A DNA stretch of 64,000 nucleotides from Ruegeria sp. EL01 (GTDB lineage Bacteria > Pseudomonadota > Alphaproteobacteria > Rhodobacterales > Rhodobacteraceae): positions 62,001-126,000 of the forward strand of contig NZ_OMPS01000038.1 of NCBI RefSeq assembly GCF_900313035.1, given 5' to 3'. This document shows positions 45,964-54,668 of this stretch, piece after piece; position 1 is the stretch's first letter; each line of letters starts with the position of its first letter. The position numbers and the translations under genes are program-made. The notes below the pieces were generated by a model. The model searched no databases. It had not been told where the DNA came from and saw only the letters and a list, made by a program, of their open reading frames with translations.

Positions 45964-46304
45964 CCCGCACCCTGACTGAAGAGGAACTGATCGCCACCAT
46001 AACCCGCCTCACGTCGAACCGTTTATCAGAGTATCTAGCCGCGGAAATCGTGATCCCCGAACAATCTGAACAAGGTTGGGTGTATCAGAGCATCGATGTT
46101 GCGCGGCTTGAGCTGGCGTGCGAGTTGCATGAACAATACGACATGGAAGCCGATGCGCTGTCGATGATGATTTCTCTGATCGATCAGATGCACTGTTTAC
46201 GGGCCGAACTTCGGGAGGTGCTGAACGCGGTTGACGCTCAGCCGGACACTGTTCGCAATACCTTGATTGAGGTAATCGGCACTGCGCGCTTTCGTCGAAG
46301 TTAG
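45960..46304 (+). CDS. cbpM: Chaperone modulator CbpM
   Basis: 114-residue CbpM family protein, which binds the CbpA J-domain and inhibits both its co-chaperone and DNA-binding activity. The helical pattern RLSEYLAAEIVIPEQSEQGWVYQSIDVARLELACELHE fits the MerR-like N-terminal half of CbpM, and the rest is helical. The start overlaps cbpA (ATGA), and the stop overlaps the convergent cytochrome P460 stop by 4 bases. The role is well known for the family; here it rests on similarity and its partner gene. Confidence 0.85.
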   Translation: MTRTLTEEELIATITRLTSNRLSEYLAAEIVIPEQSEQGWVYQSIDVARLELACELHEQYDMEADALSMMISLIDQMHCLRAELREVLNAVDAQPDTVRNTLIEVIGTARFRRS

Positions 46305-46921
46305 TTTGCCACCCGGTATTCTTCCGGCACAAAGAAAGTATAGTCGCGATCGGCGACTTGTTCGTGGCAGTCGTGGCAATAGGCAACTGCAGCGGAACGA
46401 TTGCCCGTTGTATCGCCGAACACCGACCCGTCCGGTAAGACCATGATGTACCGCCAGTCAGCCGTATCAGGGCTAGCGCCTTCACGCAGCTTTTCCATCA
46501 CGAACATAGCGCCGGGATGCACATTGCCTTCGTCTGTGACAGTCATACTGTCTTTGGCAAGTACAGAGCCCGCTGGCAGGGCTTCGCCTTCCTGCAGGGT
46601 GCCATAATTGTGCGCCATCCGGTTAGCATAGCTGTTGACGTAGCGCTGCCCATGAGTGGCCGAGATGTAAGGTGCATCGTTGAACACCGGCCAATTTTGA
46701 TAGTTTCGGATCATATCCAGACGGGCGGCCGCATAGCCCCGCGCCATGCGGCGGGTCAAAGACCGATAGAACGCCTCAGCTTCTTCCTTGCTCAACTCGG
46801 CTGGGTTCTCAATCGCCAGATGGGCATCTTGTTCATCGGCTATCGCCATGTTTGCGCAAGCCAGAAGCAAGGCAATTGCGGTCGCTGTTCTTTGAAAATT
46901 CTGCTGAAAATCAATAGTCAT
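46301..46921 (-). CDS. Cytochrome P460-family haem protein
   Basis: 206 residues. A signal peptide (about 1-27, ending NMAIA) exports it. A single c-type haem site CHDCH lies at 182-186, near the C-terminus, as in cytochrome P460. The preceding part (QNWPVFNDAPYISATHGQRYVNSYANR, EGEALPAGSVLAKDS) is the P460 beta fold. In nitrifiers P460 oxidises hydroxylamine; in heterotrophs its role is uncertain, with NO or hydroxylamine detoxification proposed. The start at 46921 begins the signal peptide; the longer frame is not supported. Confidence 0.88.
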   Translation of the reverse strand: MTIDFQQNFQRTATAIALLLACANMAIADEQDAHLAIENPAELSKEEAEAFYRSLTRRMARGYAAARLDMIRNYQNWPVFNDAPYISATHGQRYVNSYANRMAHNYGTLQEGEALPAGSVLAKDSMTVTDEGNVHPGAMFVMEKLREGASPDTADWRYIMVLPDGSVFGDTTGNRSAAVAYCHDCHEQVADRDYTFFVPEEYRVAN

Positions 46922-47121
46922 AATAGTGGCCCACCTGAAAACCAGTTCGCCGTTTTGCCGTGTAGATCGACAAAGGCGATAATAGCAATCATCAGGCAAT
47001 TTGCCAATTTCGCCATGGCACATTCACTGCCTTGTGCGCAGATTTGAGGCGTCAATTCTTGTATTAGCTACCAAAATGTATCAGATCTGATCTGTCAGGC
47101 GGAATTGACCCATAGTCGGGG

Positions 47122-48309
47122 CTACCCCTTCAATCCCGCCTCGGCTTCGATCTGTTTGCGCGATTTGCGCGCGCGCTCGGTCGCCGATTTCAGCTGACCA
47201 CAGGCAGCCATGATATCCTCACCTCGCGTCTTGCGGATGGGTGAGGCATAGCCTGCCTGATAGATAATGTTCGCAAAAGCGCGAATACGATTGTTCGAGC
47301 TACGCTTGTACGGTGCACCGGGCCATTCGTTGAACGGGATCAGATTGATCTTGGCAGGTATTTTGTGGCGTTTGATATGATCAATCAGGCGATGGGCGTC
47401 TTCGTCACTGTCATTCACCCCGTCCAGCATCACGTATTCGAACGTGATCCGTTCAGAGTTTGAGACTTTCGGATAGCTGGCCAGCGCTTGCAGCAGTTCT
47501 TCGATGTTCCAGCGTTTATTGATCGGCACCAGGAAATCGCGCGTTTCATCCGTGGTGGCATGGAAAGAGATCGCCAACAGGCAGCCGATCTCCTGTGCCG
47601 TGCGTGCAATCTCGGGCACAACACCCGAGGTCGACAGCGTGATGCGGCGACGGGACAGGGAAATCCCTTCGGGGTCCATCGCAATCTTCATCGCGTCGCG
47701 GACGTTTTCGAAATTATAAAGCGGCTCGCCCATGCCCATCAGAACGATGTTCGACAACAGGCGTGTTTCTTCCTTGGGGGCACCGGGAGTTGGCCATTCG
47801 TCCAGATCGTCACGCGCCATCATCACCTGACCGACGATTTCAGCCGCCGTCAGGTTGCGCACCAGCTTTTGGGTGCCGGTGTGACAGAACGAACAAGTCA
47901 GCGTGCACCCGACCTGAGACGAGATGCACAGCGTTCCACGATCATCCTCGGGGATGTAGACCACTTCAACTTCATGCCCGCCCGCGATGCGGACCAGATA
48001 TTTGCGCGTGCCATCTTCGGACACCTGACGCGTCACAACCTCGGGCGTTTCGATGACGAAGCTTTCGGCCAGTTGCGCGCGATAGGCTTTGGCGAGGTTG
48101 GTCATCTCGGCAAAGTCGCGCACGCCCCATTGATAGATCCATTGCCAGATCTGCCCTGTCCGCATCTTGGCCTGCTTCTCAGGCGTGCCATGTTCGATCA
48201 GAACGTCGCGTAGCCGGTCGCGCGTCAGGCCGACAAGATTGACCTTTCCCTCCGGCAGTTTGCGGGGGATGGTCATGACGTCTTGGGTGATCGGCGCTTT
48301 GGCTGACAT
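47122..48309 (-). CDS. rlmN: 23S rRNA (A2503-C2)/tRNA (A37-C2) methyltransferase RlmN
   Basis: Radical SAM methyltransferase, 395 residues. The iron-sulfur motif reads C135-x3-C139-x2-C142 in [13 protein letters not shown]. The second catalytic cysteine lies near residue 370 in the [11 protein letters not shown] block. Other family blocks are [19 protein letters not shown] and [16 protein letters not shown]. It methylates A2503 of 23S rRNA and A37 of some tRNAs. The basic C-terminal tail is typical. It is upstream of cytochrome P460 by 200 bases and probably a separate unit. Confidence 0.97.
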   Translation of the reverse strand: MSAKAPITQDVMTIPRKLPEGKVNLVGLTRDRLRDVLIEHGTPEKQAKMRTGQIWQWIYQWGVRDFAEMTNLAKAYRAQLAESFVIETPEVVTRQVSEDGTRKYLVRIAGGHEVEVVYIPEDDRGTLCISSQVGCTLTCSFCHTGTQKLVRNLTAAEIVGQVMMARDDLDEWPTPGAPKEETRLLSNIVLMGMGEPLYNFENVRDAMKIAMDPEGISLSRRRITLSTSGVVPEIARTAQEIGCLLAISFHATTDETRDFLVPINKRWNIEELLQALASYPKVSNSERITFEYVMLDGVNDSDEDAHRLIDHIKRHKIPAKINLIPFNEWPGAPYKRSSNNRIRAFANIIYQAGYASPIRKTRGEDIMAACGQLKSATERARKSRKQIEAEAGLKG

Positions 48310-48387
48310 GATAAATTCTCAGGGCTTCGGGCTTGGGATGCGCCTCTATATAGGACTGCGCGCAAAGATCAAAAGAATTCGTGTCGA

Positions 48388-48765
48388 TCAATTTGCAAAA
48401 TGCAGTAATTCTTCCACGCGCGCGCGGCCCAAATCGATCCTGCAGGACGTAATTGCGATGCCAGTACCAGATCCGCCACCGAAAGAGGCGCCAACCGCCT
48501 CGCATTGCGCATCCCTGAACGCGGCCCATGCGTTTTGCGCAGCTTCCAGCGCAGGTAGCGCCGCGACCCGCCCGGTCACGTCATCCAGTTCTTTGGCTGC
48601 GGCAATGGCGAAAGAATAGCTTTCTTCCAACGCGCCATTCACGCGCCCTTCCATTTCAGTAACGCAAGCGCCGACCTCGACCTGCGAACTTGCATCAGAA
48701 CATTCCATTGCCGGGTCAGCTACTAAGACACTCGGCAGAAACACGACGAAAATGGCCCAGCGCAT
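48388..48765 (-). CDS. Small exported DUF1311/LprI-like protein
   Basis: 125 residues. A signal peptide (about 1-16, MRWAIFVVFLPSVLVA) is followed by a DUF1311-type domain with AMECSDASSQVEVGACVTEM and the ALEAAQNAWAAFRDAQCEAV helix that define LprI-like lysozyme-inhibitor family members. Paired cysteines can form disulfides in the periplasm. Actual lysozyme inhibition is not shown by sequence. The start is chosen for AAAGGAG nine bases upstream; a longer in-frame start at 48798 lacks a ribosome site. Confidence 0.82.
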   Translation of the reverse strand: MRWAIFVVFLPSVLVADPAMECSDASSQVEVGACVTEMEGRVNGALEESYSFAIAAAKELDDVTGRVAALPALEAAQNAWAAFRDAQCEAVGASFGGGSGTGIAITSCRIDLGRARVEELLHFAN

Positions 48766-48913
48766 GGTCCGATACTCCTTTGGAATTCGCGTTTTCATAG
48801 CAGCTTAGCACAACGACGGCTGCGCGGCTAAACGAAGCTCGGCCAGAGGAGCGGCACCCCCGGCCGAACGTACTTTCGCCAAATCCGACTGACATCCGGA
48901 TTTGGTCCACGCC

Positions 48914-49081
48914 TCAAACCCCTGCGGGCGGTACGTTACAATCGGCAGCGTCAAGGGTTTTCACCGGATCTTCCGGGCCGCACTGTTCACCACTAACGGG
49001 GTAAGCTTCACCGGTATTCTCACACGCGCTCAGCAAGGGCGCGGACAACATCAGCAATACGACAAAAGACTTCTTAAGCAT
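48914..49081 (-). CDS. Small lipoprotein, 55 residues
   Basis: A short gene with strong signals: the ribosome site AGGAG lies seven bases before ATG 49081, then a lysine-rich start (MLKKSF), a hydrophobic run and the lipobox LLSAC with C20 as lipidation site. The mature 36-residue peptide is acidic with two cysteines (EQCGPE, AADCNV) that could pair. I do not recognise a family, and the size is below the range commonly annotated. It sits between the LprI-like and IalB-like exported proteins, all on the same strand. Confidence 0.7.
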   Translation of the reverse strand: MLKKSFVVLLMLSAPLLSACENTGEAYPVSGEQCGPEDPVKTLDAADCNVPPAGV

Positions 49082-49206
49082 CGGGTAGCTCCTGTTTGCG
49101 TATGAACCAACTAGTTCAGAAATGGCAGAGCTTCACATTGATCCCGATCAATTCGAAAATCGGACGTCGCGTAAGGTTTTCCATTATTTCAGAGGCTATC
49201 TGATTC

Positions 49207-49235
49207 AAAAAAAGCCTCGCCAAAAAGACGAGGCT
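49207..49235 (-). terminator. Rho-independent terminator of the IalB-like gene
   Basis: 7-base stem AGCCTCG/CGAGGCT (49213-49235) with a T run of seven on the minus strand after the stem. It lies 22 bases after the stop codon. Confidence 0.85.
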
Positions 49236-49256
49236 CGGGCACTGCGTTAACCTAGT

Positions 49257-49790
49257 TTAGCTGGTGCAGCGCTTTTCCGCATCTTCAATTGCGGCGGTAA
49301 AACCCAGCAGCGAGAACGTGTCTTTGGTCTGCGTCCCGCGTTCGGACCGCGCCGTCAGCACAGCTTCGGTGCCACGCTTCATTGCGGTGACGATCTTGGC
49401 ATCATCAGCAGCTGTGGCCGGCCAAGCCCATTCGCCTTCGGTAAACAGCTCGAATTCGCTGCCGTCGACCGTCAGGTTCACTGTCGATCCGGATGCAAAG
49501 GGATAACCGCCGGTAAACGTGACCTGGCCTTTGACTTCGGCATTGGGGCGGTAGAACACAAACAGCAAGATGTCGCTGCGCCGTACGGATACAACGCGAC
49601 CTCCCTTGGTGTTCACGGTTTCCTTGGGCGCAGATACGCTCCAGCATTCGGTGGGATCATCTTCGACAAAAACGCTCCAATCCGTTTTTGCCGCAACCCG
49701 GTTGGTGCTTGTCGCCTGCTGAGCGATTGCAGTTGTGGCCAATCCCGCCACACACAGGCCCGCGATCACGCGGACGAGCATTGATCCCAT
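49257..49790 (-). CDS. Invasion-associated locus B (IalB)-family periplasmic protein
   Basis: 177 residues with a signal peptide (about 1-23, ending TAIAQ). The mature part carries the IalB-type pattern: SVFVEDDPTECWSVSAPKETVNT, YPFASGSTVNLTVDG, FELFTEGEWAWP and MKRGTEAVLTARSERGTQTKDTFSLLGF, plus two cysteines for a disulfide. In Bartonella the family is tied to invasion; in marine Rhodobacteraceae it is common with unknown function. The start has a perfect AGGAGG site. It ends at a strong terminator. Confidence 0.87.
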   Translation of the reverse strand: MGSMLVRVIAGLCVAGLATTAIAQQATSTNRVAAKTDWSVFVEDDPTECWSVSAPKETVNTKGGRVVSVRRSDILLFVFYRPNAEVKGQVTFTGGYPFASGSTVNLTVDGSEFELFTEGEWAWPATAADDAKIVTAMKRGTEAVLTARSERGTQTKDTFSLLGFTAAIEDAEKRCTS

Positions 49791-49909
49791 TGTCCAGCCT
49801 CCTAGCTCGACCTATACCTCTTATCCATCGGAAATGGCTGCGAACCCTGTCGGTTCGTCTGTAACGTTGCGCATCCCGATGATTGCCGACATACACACAC
49901 TAACGCAGG

Positions 49910-49926
49910 TTTCGCCACAGGCGAAA
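49910..49926. repeat. Small hairpin upstream of asparaginase-like gene
   Basis: TTTCGCC-ACA-GGCGAAA, perfect 7-base stem with a 3-base loop, 41 bases before the start codon. A separate run of six T lies 13 bases later, too far for a normal terminator. Confidence 0.3.
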
Positions 49927-49967
49927 GGGCGATTGGCAGTTTTTTGCGCATAAAACCGGAGGTCCAG

Positions 49968-50966
49968 ATGACACAGCCCGTACCGATGACAGAACTGTGG
50001 CGTGGATCGCTGCTAGAGAGCCTGCATCTGGGCCATGCGGTGATCTGCGATGATACCGGGCAAATCGTGCGCAGTTGGGGTGATCCCCAGTCGGTCATCT
50101 ATCCCCGATCTTCAGCCAAGATGATTCAGGCTTTGCCGCTGATTACGTCTGGCGCGGCCGCAAAATACGGGCTGAACACCGAGCATCTGGCGCTGGCCTG
50201 TGCATCCCATAACGGCGCCGCGATTCACACTGAACGCGTGTCTGCCTGGCTGGATCATCTGAAACTGGCCGAGCCCGATCTGCGCTGCGGACCGCAAGAG
50301 CCTGCCGATATGGCAGCACGGGATGGGCTGATCCTGGCTGATGATACGCCTTGCCAGATCCACAACAATTGTTCCGGCAAGCATTGCGGATTTCTGACCG
50401 TGGCCCAGCATATGGGAGCCGGACCGGAATACCTCGAGATTGACCACCCCGTGCAACAAGCCTGCTTGTCTGCGGTGGAAGAAACCACAGGTGAGACCAG
50501 CCCGGGCTACGGGATCGACGGTTGTTCCGCCCCGAATTTTGCAACCTCGCTGGCCGGGTTGGCACGGTCGATGGCGTGGTTCGCGTCGGCCGCCGACAGG
50601 GCTGATCGCGCCAGCGATGCAGCGCAACAGCTGACGACTGCCATGATCAAACACCCCGATCTGGTCGCGGGGGAAACCCGCGCCTGTACCGAATTGATGC
50701 GCGCAATGGACGGCCGCGCCGCCATCAAGACAGGGGCCGAAGCCGTATTTGTCGCCATCATTCCGGAAAACCGGATGGGCGTTGCGCTGAAGATCACCGA
50801 CGGCACAACCCGCGCCAGCGAATGCGCAATCGCCGCCATTCTGGTCAGCCTTGGGGTGCTAGAGGCCGATCACCCGGCCACCCGCAAATTCATGAATGCG
50901 ACGCAATACAGCCGTCGCGGGCTGGAATGCGGCGTGATCAGACCAGCGCCGGGTTTCCCCGGCTAG
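49968..50966 (+). CDS. Asparaginase II family protein
   Basis: 332-residue protein of the asparaginase II family found in rhizobia, unrelated in fold to the classical L-asparaginases. Key blocks are YPRSSAKMIQALPL (with the S-x-x-K pair), CASHNGAAIHTERV, NNCSGKHCGFL and DGCSAPNFATSL. The start is fixed by GGAGG seven bases upstream. The enzyme would hydrolyse L-asparagine to aspartate and ammonia in the cytoplasm. It is divergent from the IalB-like gene and appears to be alone in its transcript. Confidence 0.87.
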   Translation: MTQPVPMTELWRGSLLESLHLGHAVICDDTGQIVRSWGDPQSVIYPRSSAKMIQALPLITSGAAAKYGLNTEHLALACASHNGAAIHTERVSAWLDHLKLAEPDLRCGPQEPADMAARDGLILADDTPCQIHNNCSGKHCGFLTVAQHMGAGPEYLEIDHPVQQACLSAVEETTGETSPGYGIDGCSAPNFATSLAGLARSMAWFASAADRADRASDAAQQLTTAMIKHPDLVAGETRACTELMRAMDGRAAIKTGAEAVFVAIIPENRMGVALKITDGTTRASECAIAAILVSLGVLEADHPATRKFMNATQYSRRGLECGVIRPAPGFPG

Positions 50967-50971
50967 GGTTG

Positions 50972-51292
50972 TCACATCTCGATTTCATGCACCTCGGCGA
51001 CCTCGACCGAACCCGATCCGTTCACGACCATAGGGCAACCCTTGGCCATCTCGGTCGCGGCGTCGATGCTGTCGGCTTTGACCACAGTGAAGCCCGAGGC
51101 CGGGTTGGCGCCGCCATTGTCCACAACACCGCTGCTGCTGACGGTGTGGGATTGACCAACCGGATTTCCTGGGATGTCCAGCGCATCCCCCATGCCCTGA
51201 AACCACGCGCCCCAGGCGGCCATGGTTGCTTCGATTTCGGCGGGATCGCTTGGCGTGGTACCACCATGATAAACAAACAGATATTGGGGCAT
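50972..51292 (-). CDS. YCII-related domain protein
   Basis: 106 residues with a YCII-type alpha-beta fold pattern: a start MPQYLFVYHGG, AAWGAWFQGMG in the first helix, GFTVVKADSIDAATEMAKGCP in the second half. The family contains small dehydratase-like enzymes of uncertain function. The start has AAGGAG. It lies 21 bases after the AHSA1 gene and forms a likely operon of ArsR regulator, AHSA1 protein and YCII protein, a combination seen in bacterial stress or detoxification loci. Confidence 0.8.
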   Translation of the reverse strand: MPQYLFVYHGGTTPSDPAEIEATMAAWGAWFQGMGDALDIPGNPVGQSHTVSSSGVVDNGGANPASGFTVVKADSIDAATEMAKGCPMVVNGSGSVEVAEVHEIEM

Positions 51293-51313
51293 TTCAGTTC
51301 TCCTTGATAAAAA

Positions 51314-51742
51314 CTATTTGCAACTCGCTTCGAGTTTGCGCAGCGATGATGTCCAGCCTTGTTCGTGGTTTCCTGCAATGTCGGCATCTGCCAGTTCGCG
51401 GTGATCTAAGACCAAACGCGATCCGCTTTCTGTTACAGCAACCGAGAACGTGACGTGGCTTTCTGCGCCGCGCTGGTCCTGATTATCGTGCCAAGCCCAG
51501 GTAAATCCGACCGAGTTGGGCGGATCGACATGTGTGACCTGACCTGAGACTTTGTACCTTTGGCCTTCATCGTTCTCCATTACTGAATGCCACGGCCCAA
51601 GGCGTGAGAAATCCAGGTCATGTTCGGTTACGTGTACCCCTTCGGGCCCCCACCATTGCAACAGCTTTGCGCCATCGCTGATCCAATCGAACAAGGTTTC
51701 AGCGCTGACAGGAAATTCCCGTTCCAGTTTCAGGTCGGCCAT
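51314..51742 (-). CDS. SRPBCC/AHSA1-type protein
   Basis: 142 residues of the START/Bet v1-like superfamily, AHSA1 type. The pattern LEREFPVSAETLFDWISDGAKLLQWWGPEG followed by GQVTHVDPPNSVGFTW and a final helix HEQGWTSSLRKLE is typical. Such proteins bind hydrophobic ligands in a deep cavity; the partner is unknown. The start overlaps the ArsR gene by 13 bases, with GGAGG upstream. Pairing with ArsR-type regulators is common for this subgroup. Confidence 0.85.
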   Translation of the reverse strand: MADLKLEREFPVSAETLFDWISDGAKLLQWWGPEGVHVTEHDLDFSRLGPWHSVMENDEGQRYKVSGQVTHVDPPNSVGFTWAWHDNQDQRGAESHVTFSVAVTESGSRLVLDHRELADADIAGNHEQGWTSSLRKLEASCK

Positions 51743-52059
51743 GAATTCTCCCCCTCCAGAATATCACCCAAACGGTCGAGGCTGCCTTCCCAAAACTGCC
51801 GTTTCGAGATCGTCCATTCGGCAATCGCACGCAGACCCTCGGGCTGGATTGAATACATGCGCTGCGTCCCGTGCACCCGCTGCTGGACCAACCCGGCCTC
51901 TCGCAGAACTTTCAGGTGCCGCGAAATGGCTGCTCCGGACATGCCTTTGCCGTCAATCAATTCGCCGACGGGCAACTCTCCGCTCTCCATCAACTGTTCG
52001 ACAATCGAAAAACGGGTGGCATCAGATAGGGCCGAAAAGGCGGTCAGAAGTGCGTTCAT
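51730..52059 (-). CDS. ArsR-family transcriptional regulator
   Basis: 109 residues with a winged helix (LSDATRFSIVEQLMESGELPVGELIDGKGMSGAAISRHLKVLREAGLV) and a short tail. No cysteine pair in the DNA-recognition helix is seen, so it is unlikely to be a classic metal sensor. The start at 52059 follows the conserved N-terminus; a TTG two codons earlier is possible. A 16-base inverted repeat lies 10 bases upstream, and the following AHSA1 and YCII genes are probably its targets. Confidence 0.9.
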   Translation of the reverse strand: MNALLTAFSALSDATRFSIVEQLMESGELPVGELIDGKGMSGAAISRHLKVLREAGLVQQRVHGTQRMYSIQPEGLRAIAEWTISKRQFWEGSLDRLGDILEGENSWPT

Positions 52060-52068
52060 AACCAATTA

Positions 52069-52084
52069 TTAACATAAATGTTAA
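52069..52084. promoter_or_regulatory. Inverted repeat, likely operator of ArsR
   Basis: TTAACAT-AA-ATGTTAA, perfect 7-base arms with a 2-base spacer, 10 bases before the ArsR start codon in an AT-rich stretch. Autoregulation is inferred from position and symmetry. Confidence 0.6.
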
Positions 52085-52104
52085 ATAAAGAAAAGTGCGC
52101 TGTG

Positions 52105-52983
52105 TCAGGCGCTGACAAAGTCCTGTCTGGCATAACCCTGTACGTACAATAACGCTGTCAGATCACCATGGTTAACCCGCACGTCACATTGCGACGCGAC
52201 CGCAGGCTTGGCGTGCAGCGCAACACCTGTTCCTGCGCGTTCCAACATACCCAAATCATTAGCCCCATCGCCCACCGCAATCACGTCGGCCTCTGACACG
52301 CCCAAATGCGCGGTAATACGTTCCAGCGACTCGACTTTGGCCTGACGTCCAAGAATCGGACGCTTCACATCGCCGGTCAACTGCCCATTATCCGACAGCA
52401 GGGTGTTGGCACGGTTTTCGTCGAATCCCAACAACTCGGCCACCCGGGCGGTGAACGCGGTGAACCCGCCTGAGACAAGTGCTGCATAGCCACCAGCCGC
52501 GCGCATCGTGGCAACCAGTTCCCGACCACCGGGCATCAGAGTGATCCGCGTGTTCAGCACCTGGTCGACCACCGCCTCATCCAGACCTTTCAGCAACCCA
52601 ACCCGTTCGAGCAGGGCGCCTTCGAAATCCAACTCGCCATTCATGGCACGTGCAGTGATGTTCTTAACACGTTCTCCAACACCAGCTTCATCGGCCAGTT
52701 CGTCGATGCATTCCTGTTGGATCATGGTGCTGTCCATATCCGCCAGCAGCATTTTCTTTCGACGCCCTTCGACCGGTTGAAGGATCAGATCGACGCCCAT
52801 GCCCTGTAGATCCGCCCAGACATCCCAGCGGTTGGCCGGCATATCCGCCACCGAAAATTCGGCCGCCTCATCAGGGTTCAGCCAAACGATATCCGCGCCA
52901 CCCCATGCATTTCGTAGCGACTCGACCAGAGCGCCCTCAAGCGACGGCGCGGCGGGATTGGTCAGTAGGGTGGCAACGTACAT
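52105..52983 (-). CDS. serB: Phosphoserine phosphatase SerB
   Basis: HAD-superfamily phosphatase that completes serine biosynthesis, 292 residues. An N-terminal regulatory region (about residues 1-75) precedes the catalytic part with the nucleophile motif DMDST at 82-86, then LVSGGFTAF and VGDGANDLGML, the other two HAD motifs. The start at 52983 begins at MYVATLLTNP, matching the family; the longer frame is unsupported. It is divergent from the acyl-CoA synthetase gene and lies 4 kb from serA and serC, which together complete the pathway from 3-phosphoglycerate. Confidence 0.95.
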   Translation of the reverse strand: MYVATLLTNPAAPSLEGALVESLRNAWGGADIVWLNPDEAAEFSVADMPANRWDVWADLQGMGVDLILQPVEGRRKKMLLADMDSTMIQQECIDELADEAGVGERVKNITARAMNGELDFEGALLERVGLLKGLDEAVVDQVLNTRITLMPGGRELVATMRAAGGYAALVSGGFTAFTARVAELLGFDENRANTLLSDNGQLTGDVKRPILGRQAKVESLERITAHLGVSEADVIAVGDGANDLGMLERAGTGVALHAKPAVASQCDVRVNHGDLTALLYVQGYARQDFVSA

Positions 52984-53150
52984 CTTCGGTCTCCGACAAT
53001 CTGTTATGCGCATATCGCAGGTGCAGCATTTTCACCAGAGGTGGATGGATCAAACAGATATAAAACACCTGAATTTCATCGATTTCGGGGCTTTACCGTC
53101 CAGCAAATCCAAGACAGATTCGGCAGGATCAGGACCAAAGGAGAATTGGG

Positions 53151-54668
53151 ATGGGGAACCCGCTGTATGATCGCTTGTTCGGGCGCCACGCAGGCAAGAC
53201 CACGCCATTTCTACATCTTCCAGATGGTCACACCCTGACCCACGCCGAATTTCTCGACATGGCCTCTCGAATTGCCAACGCGCTAACAGGGTTGGAGCTG
53301 GATCCCGGTGACCGCGTGGCCGTTCAGGTCGAAAAATCCCCCGAAGCACTCGCGTTATATGCGGCTTGCGCGCAGACGGGATTGATCTTTCTGCCATTGA
53401 ACACGGCTTACACGACGTCGGAGTTAAGCTACTTCATCGAAAATAGCGAGGCGTCTCTGGTTGTCTGCGACCAAGCCGACGAAGATAGGTTAACGCCTAT
53501 CGCTCAAGCACAAAACGCCCGTCTGAAAACGCTGAACGCCGATGGTTCGGGCAGCCTGATGCGTCGCGCGCTGGGAATGCTGCCTGAGTTAGAACCGGTC
53601 AATAGGTCCGAAGATGATCTGGCCGCTTTTTTGTACACGTCCGGCACAACAGGACGATCCAAGGGTGCGATGCTGACGCAAGCCAACCTGCTGTCCAATG
53701 CGGAAACACTTGTACGCGAATGGCGGTTCACGCAAGATGACGTGCTGCTGCATGCTTTGCCTATCTTCCACACACATGGGCTGTTTGTGGCGACAAACGT
53801 CATCCTGGCTTCTGGCGGGTCGATGATCTTTCTACCGAAATTCGATCTGGATGACATCCTACGGCTGATGCCCAAGGCGACCTCCATGATGGGGGTTCCG
53901 ACCTTCTACACCCGCCTGCTGGACGATGACCGATTCACCGGCGATCTGGCGCGGCATATGCGGCTGTTCATCTCGGGCTCGGCCCCTTTGCTGGCCGAAA
54001 CCCACGAGCGATTCGAGGGGCGTACGGGTCATCGGATGCTCGAACGCTATGGTATGACAGAAACCAACATGAACACGTCGAACCCCTATGACGGTGAACG
54101 CCGCGCCGGAACGGTCGGGCTTCCTCTGCCGGATGTGGAATTGAAGGTCACAGACCCCGACACGGGCAAAACCCTGCCACAGGGCGAGATCGGTATCATC
54201 GAGGTGCGCGGCCCCAATGTATTCGACGGCTATTGGCAAATGCCCGAGAAAACCGCCGCTGAACTGCGCGAGGATGGGTTCTTCATCACCGGTGATCTGG
54301 GCCGTGTGGATGCGGACGACTATGTGCACATCGTCGGGCGCGGCAAAGACCTGATCATCTCGGGCGGGTACAACATCTATCCCAAAGAGGTCGAGCTGGT
54401 GCTGGACGACCAACCCGGCGTTTTGGAAAGCGCGGTCATCGGCGTACCGCATCCGGACTTTGGCGAGACGGTTCTAGGCATTCTGGTGGCTGAACCCGGC
54501 CACTCTCCGGACCCAGAGGTCATCTTGGCTAATATTCAATCCGAACTGGCCCGGTTCAAACATCCGCGCAAGTTGATCATGCTGGACGAATTGCCCCGCA
54601 ACACGATGGGCAAGGTTCAAAAGAACGTGCTGCGCGACAGCTATAAAGCTCTGTTCACAAAGGGTTAG
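53151..54668 (+). CDS. matB: Malonyl-CoA synthetase-like AMP-dependent ligase
   Basis: 505-residue adenylate-forming enzyme. The P-loop reads YTSGTTGRSKGAM, the adenylate-binding block ERYGMTETNMNTSNPYDGERR, and the C-terminal lysine motif NTMGKVQKN. The MatB-type pattern with YGMTETxMxxSNPYxGxRxxGTVG supports malonyl-CoA synthetase; methylmalonate is an alternative. The start has GGAG. It would activate free malonate to malonyl-CoA. Its last 14 bases overlap the convergent phosphatase gene. Confidence 0.85.
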   Translation: MGNPLYDRLFGRHAGKTTPFLHLPDGHTLTHAEFLDMASRIANALTGLELDPGDRVAVQVEKSPEALALYAACAQTGLIFLPLNTAYTTSELSYFIENSEASLVVCDQADEDRLTPIAQAQNARLKTLNADGSGSLMRRALGMLPELEPVNRSEDDLAAFLYTSGTTGRSKGAMLTQANLLSNAETLVREWRFTQDDVLLHALPIFHTHGLFVATNVILASGGSMIFLPKFDLDDILRLMPKATSMMGVPTFYTRLLDDDRFTGDLARHMRLFISGSAPLLAETHERFEGRTGHRMLERYGMTETNMNTSNPYDGERRAGTVGLPLPDVELKVTDPDTGKTLPQGEIGIIEVRGPNVFDGYWQMPEKTAAELREDGFFITGDLGRVDADDYVHIVGRGKDLIISGGYNIYPKEVELVLDDQPGVLESAVIGVPHPDFGETVLGILVAEPGHSPDPEVILANIQSELARFKHPRKLIMLDELPRNTMGKVQKNVLRDSYKALFTKG

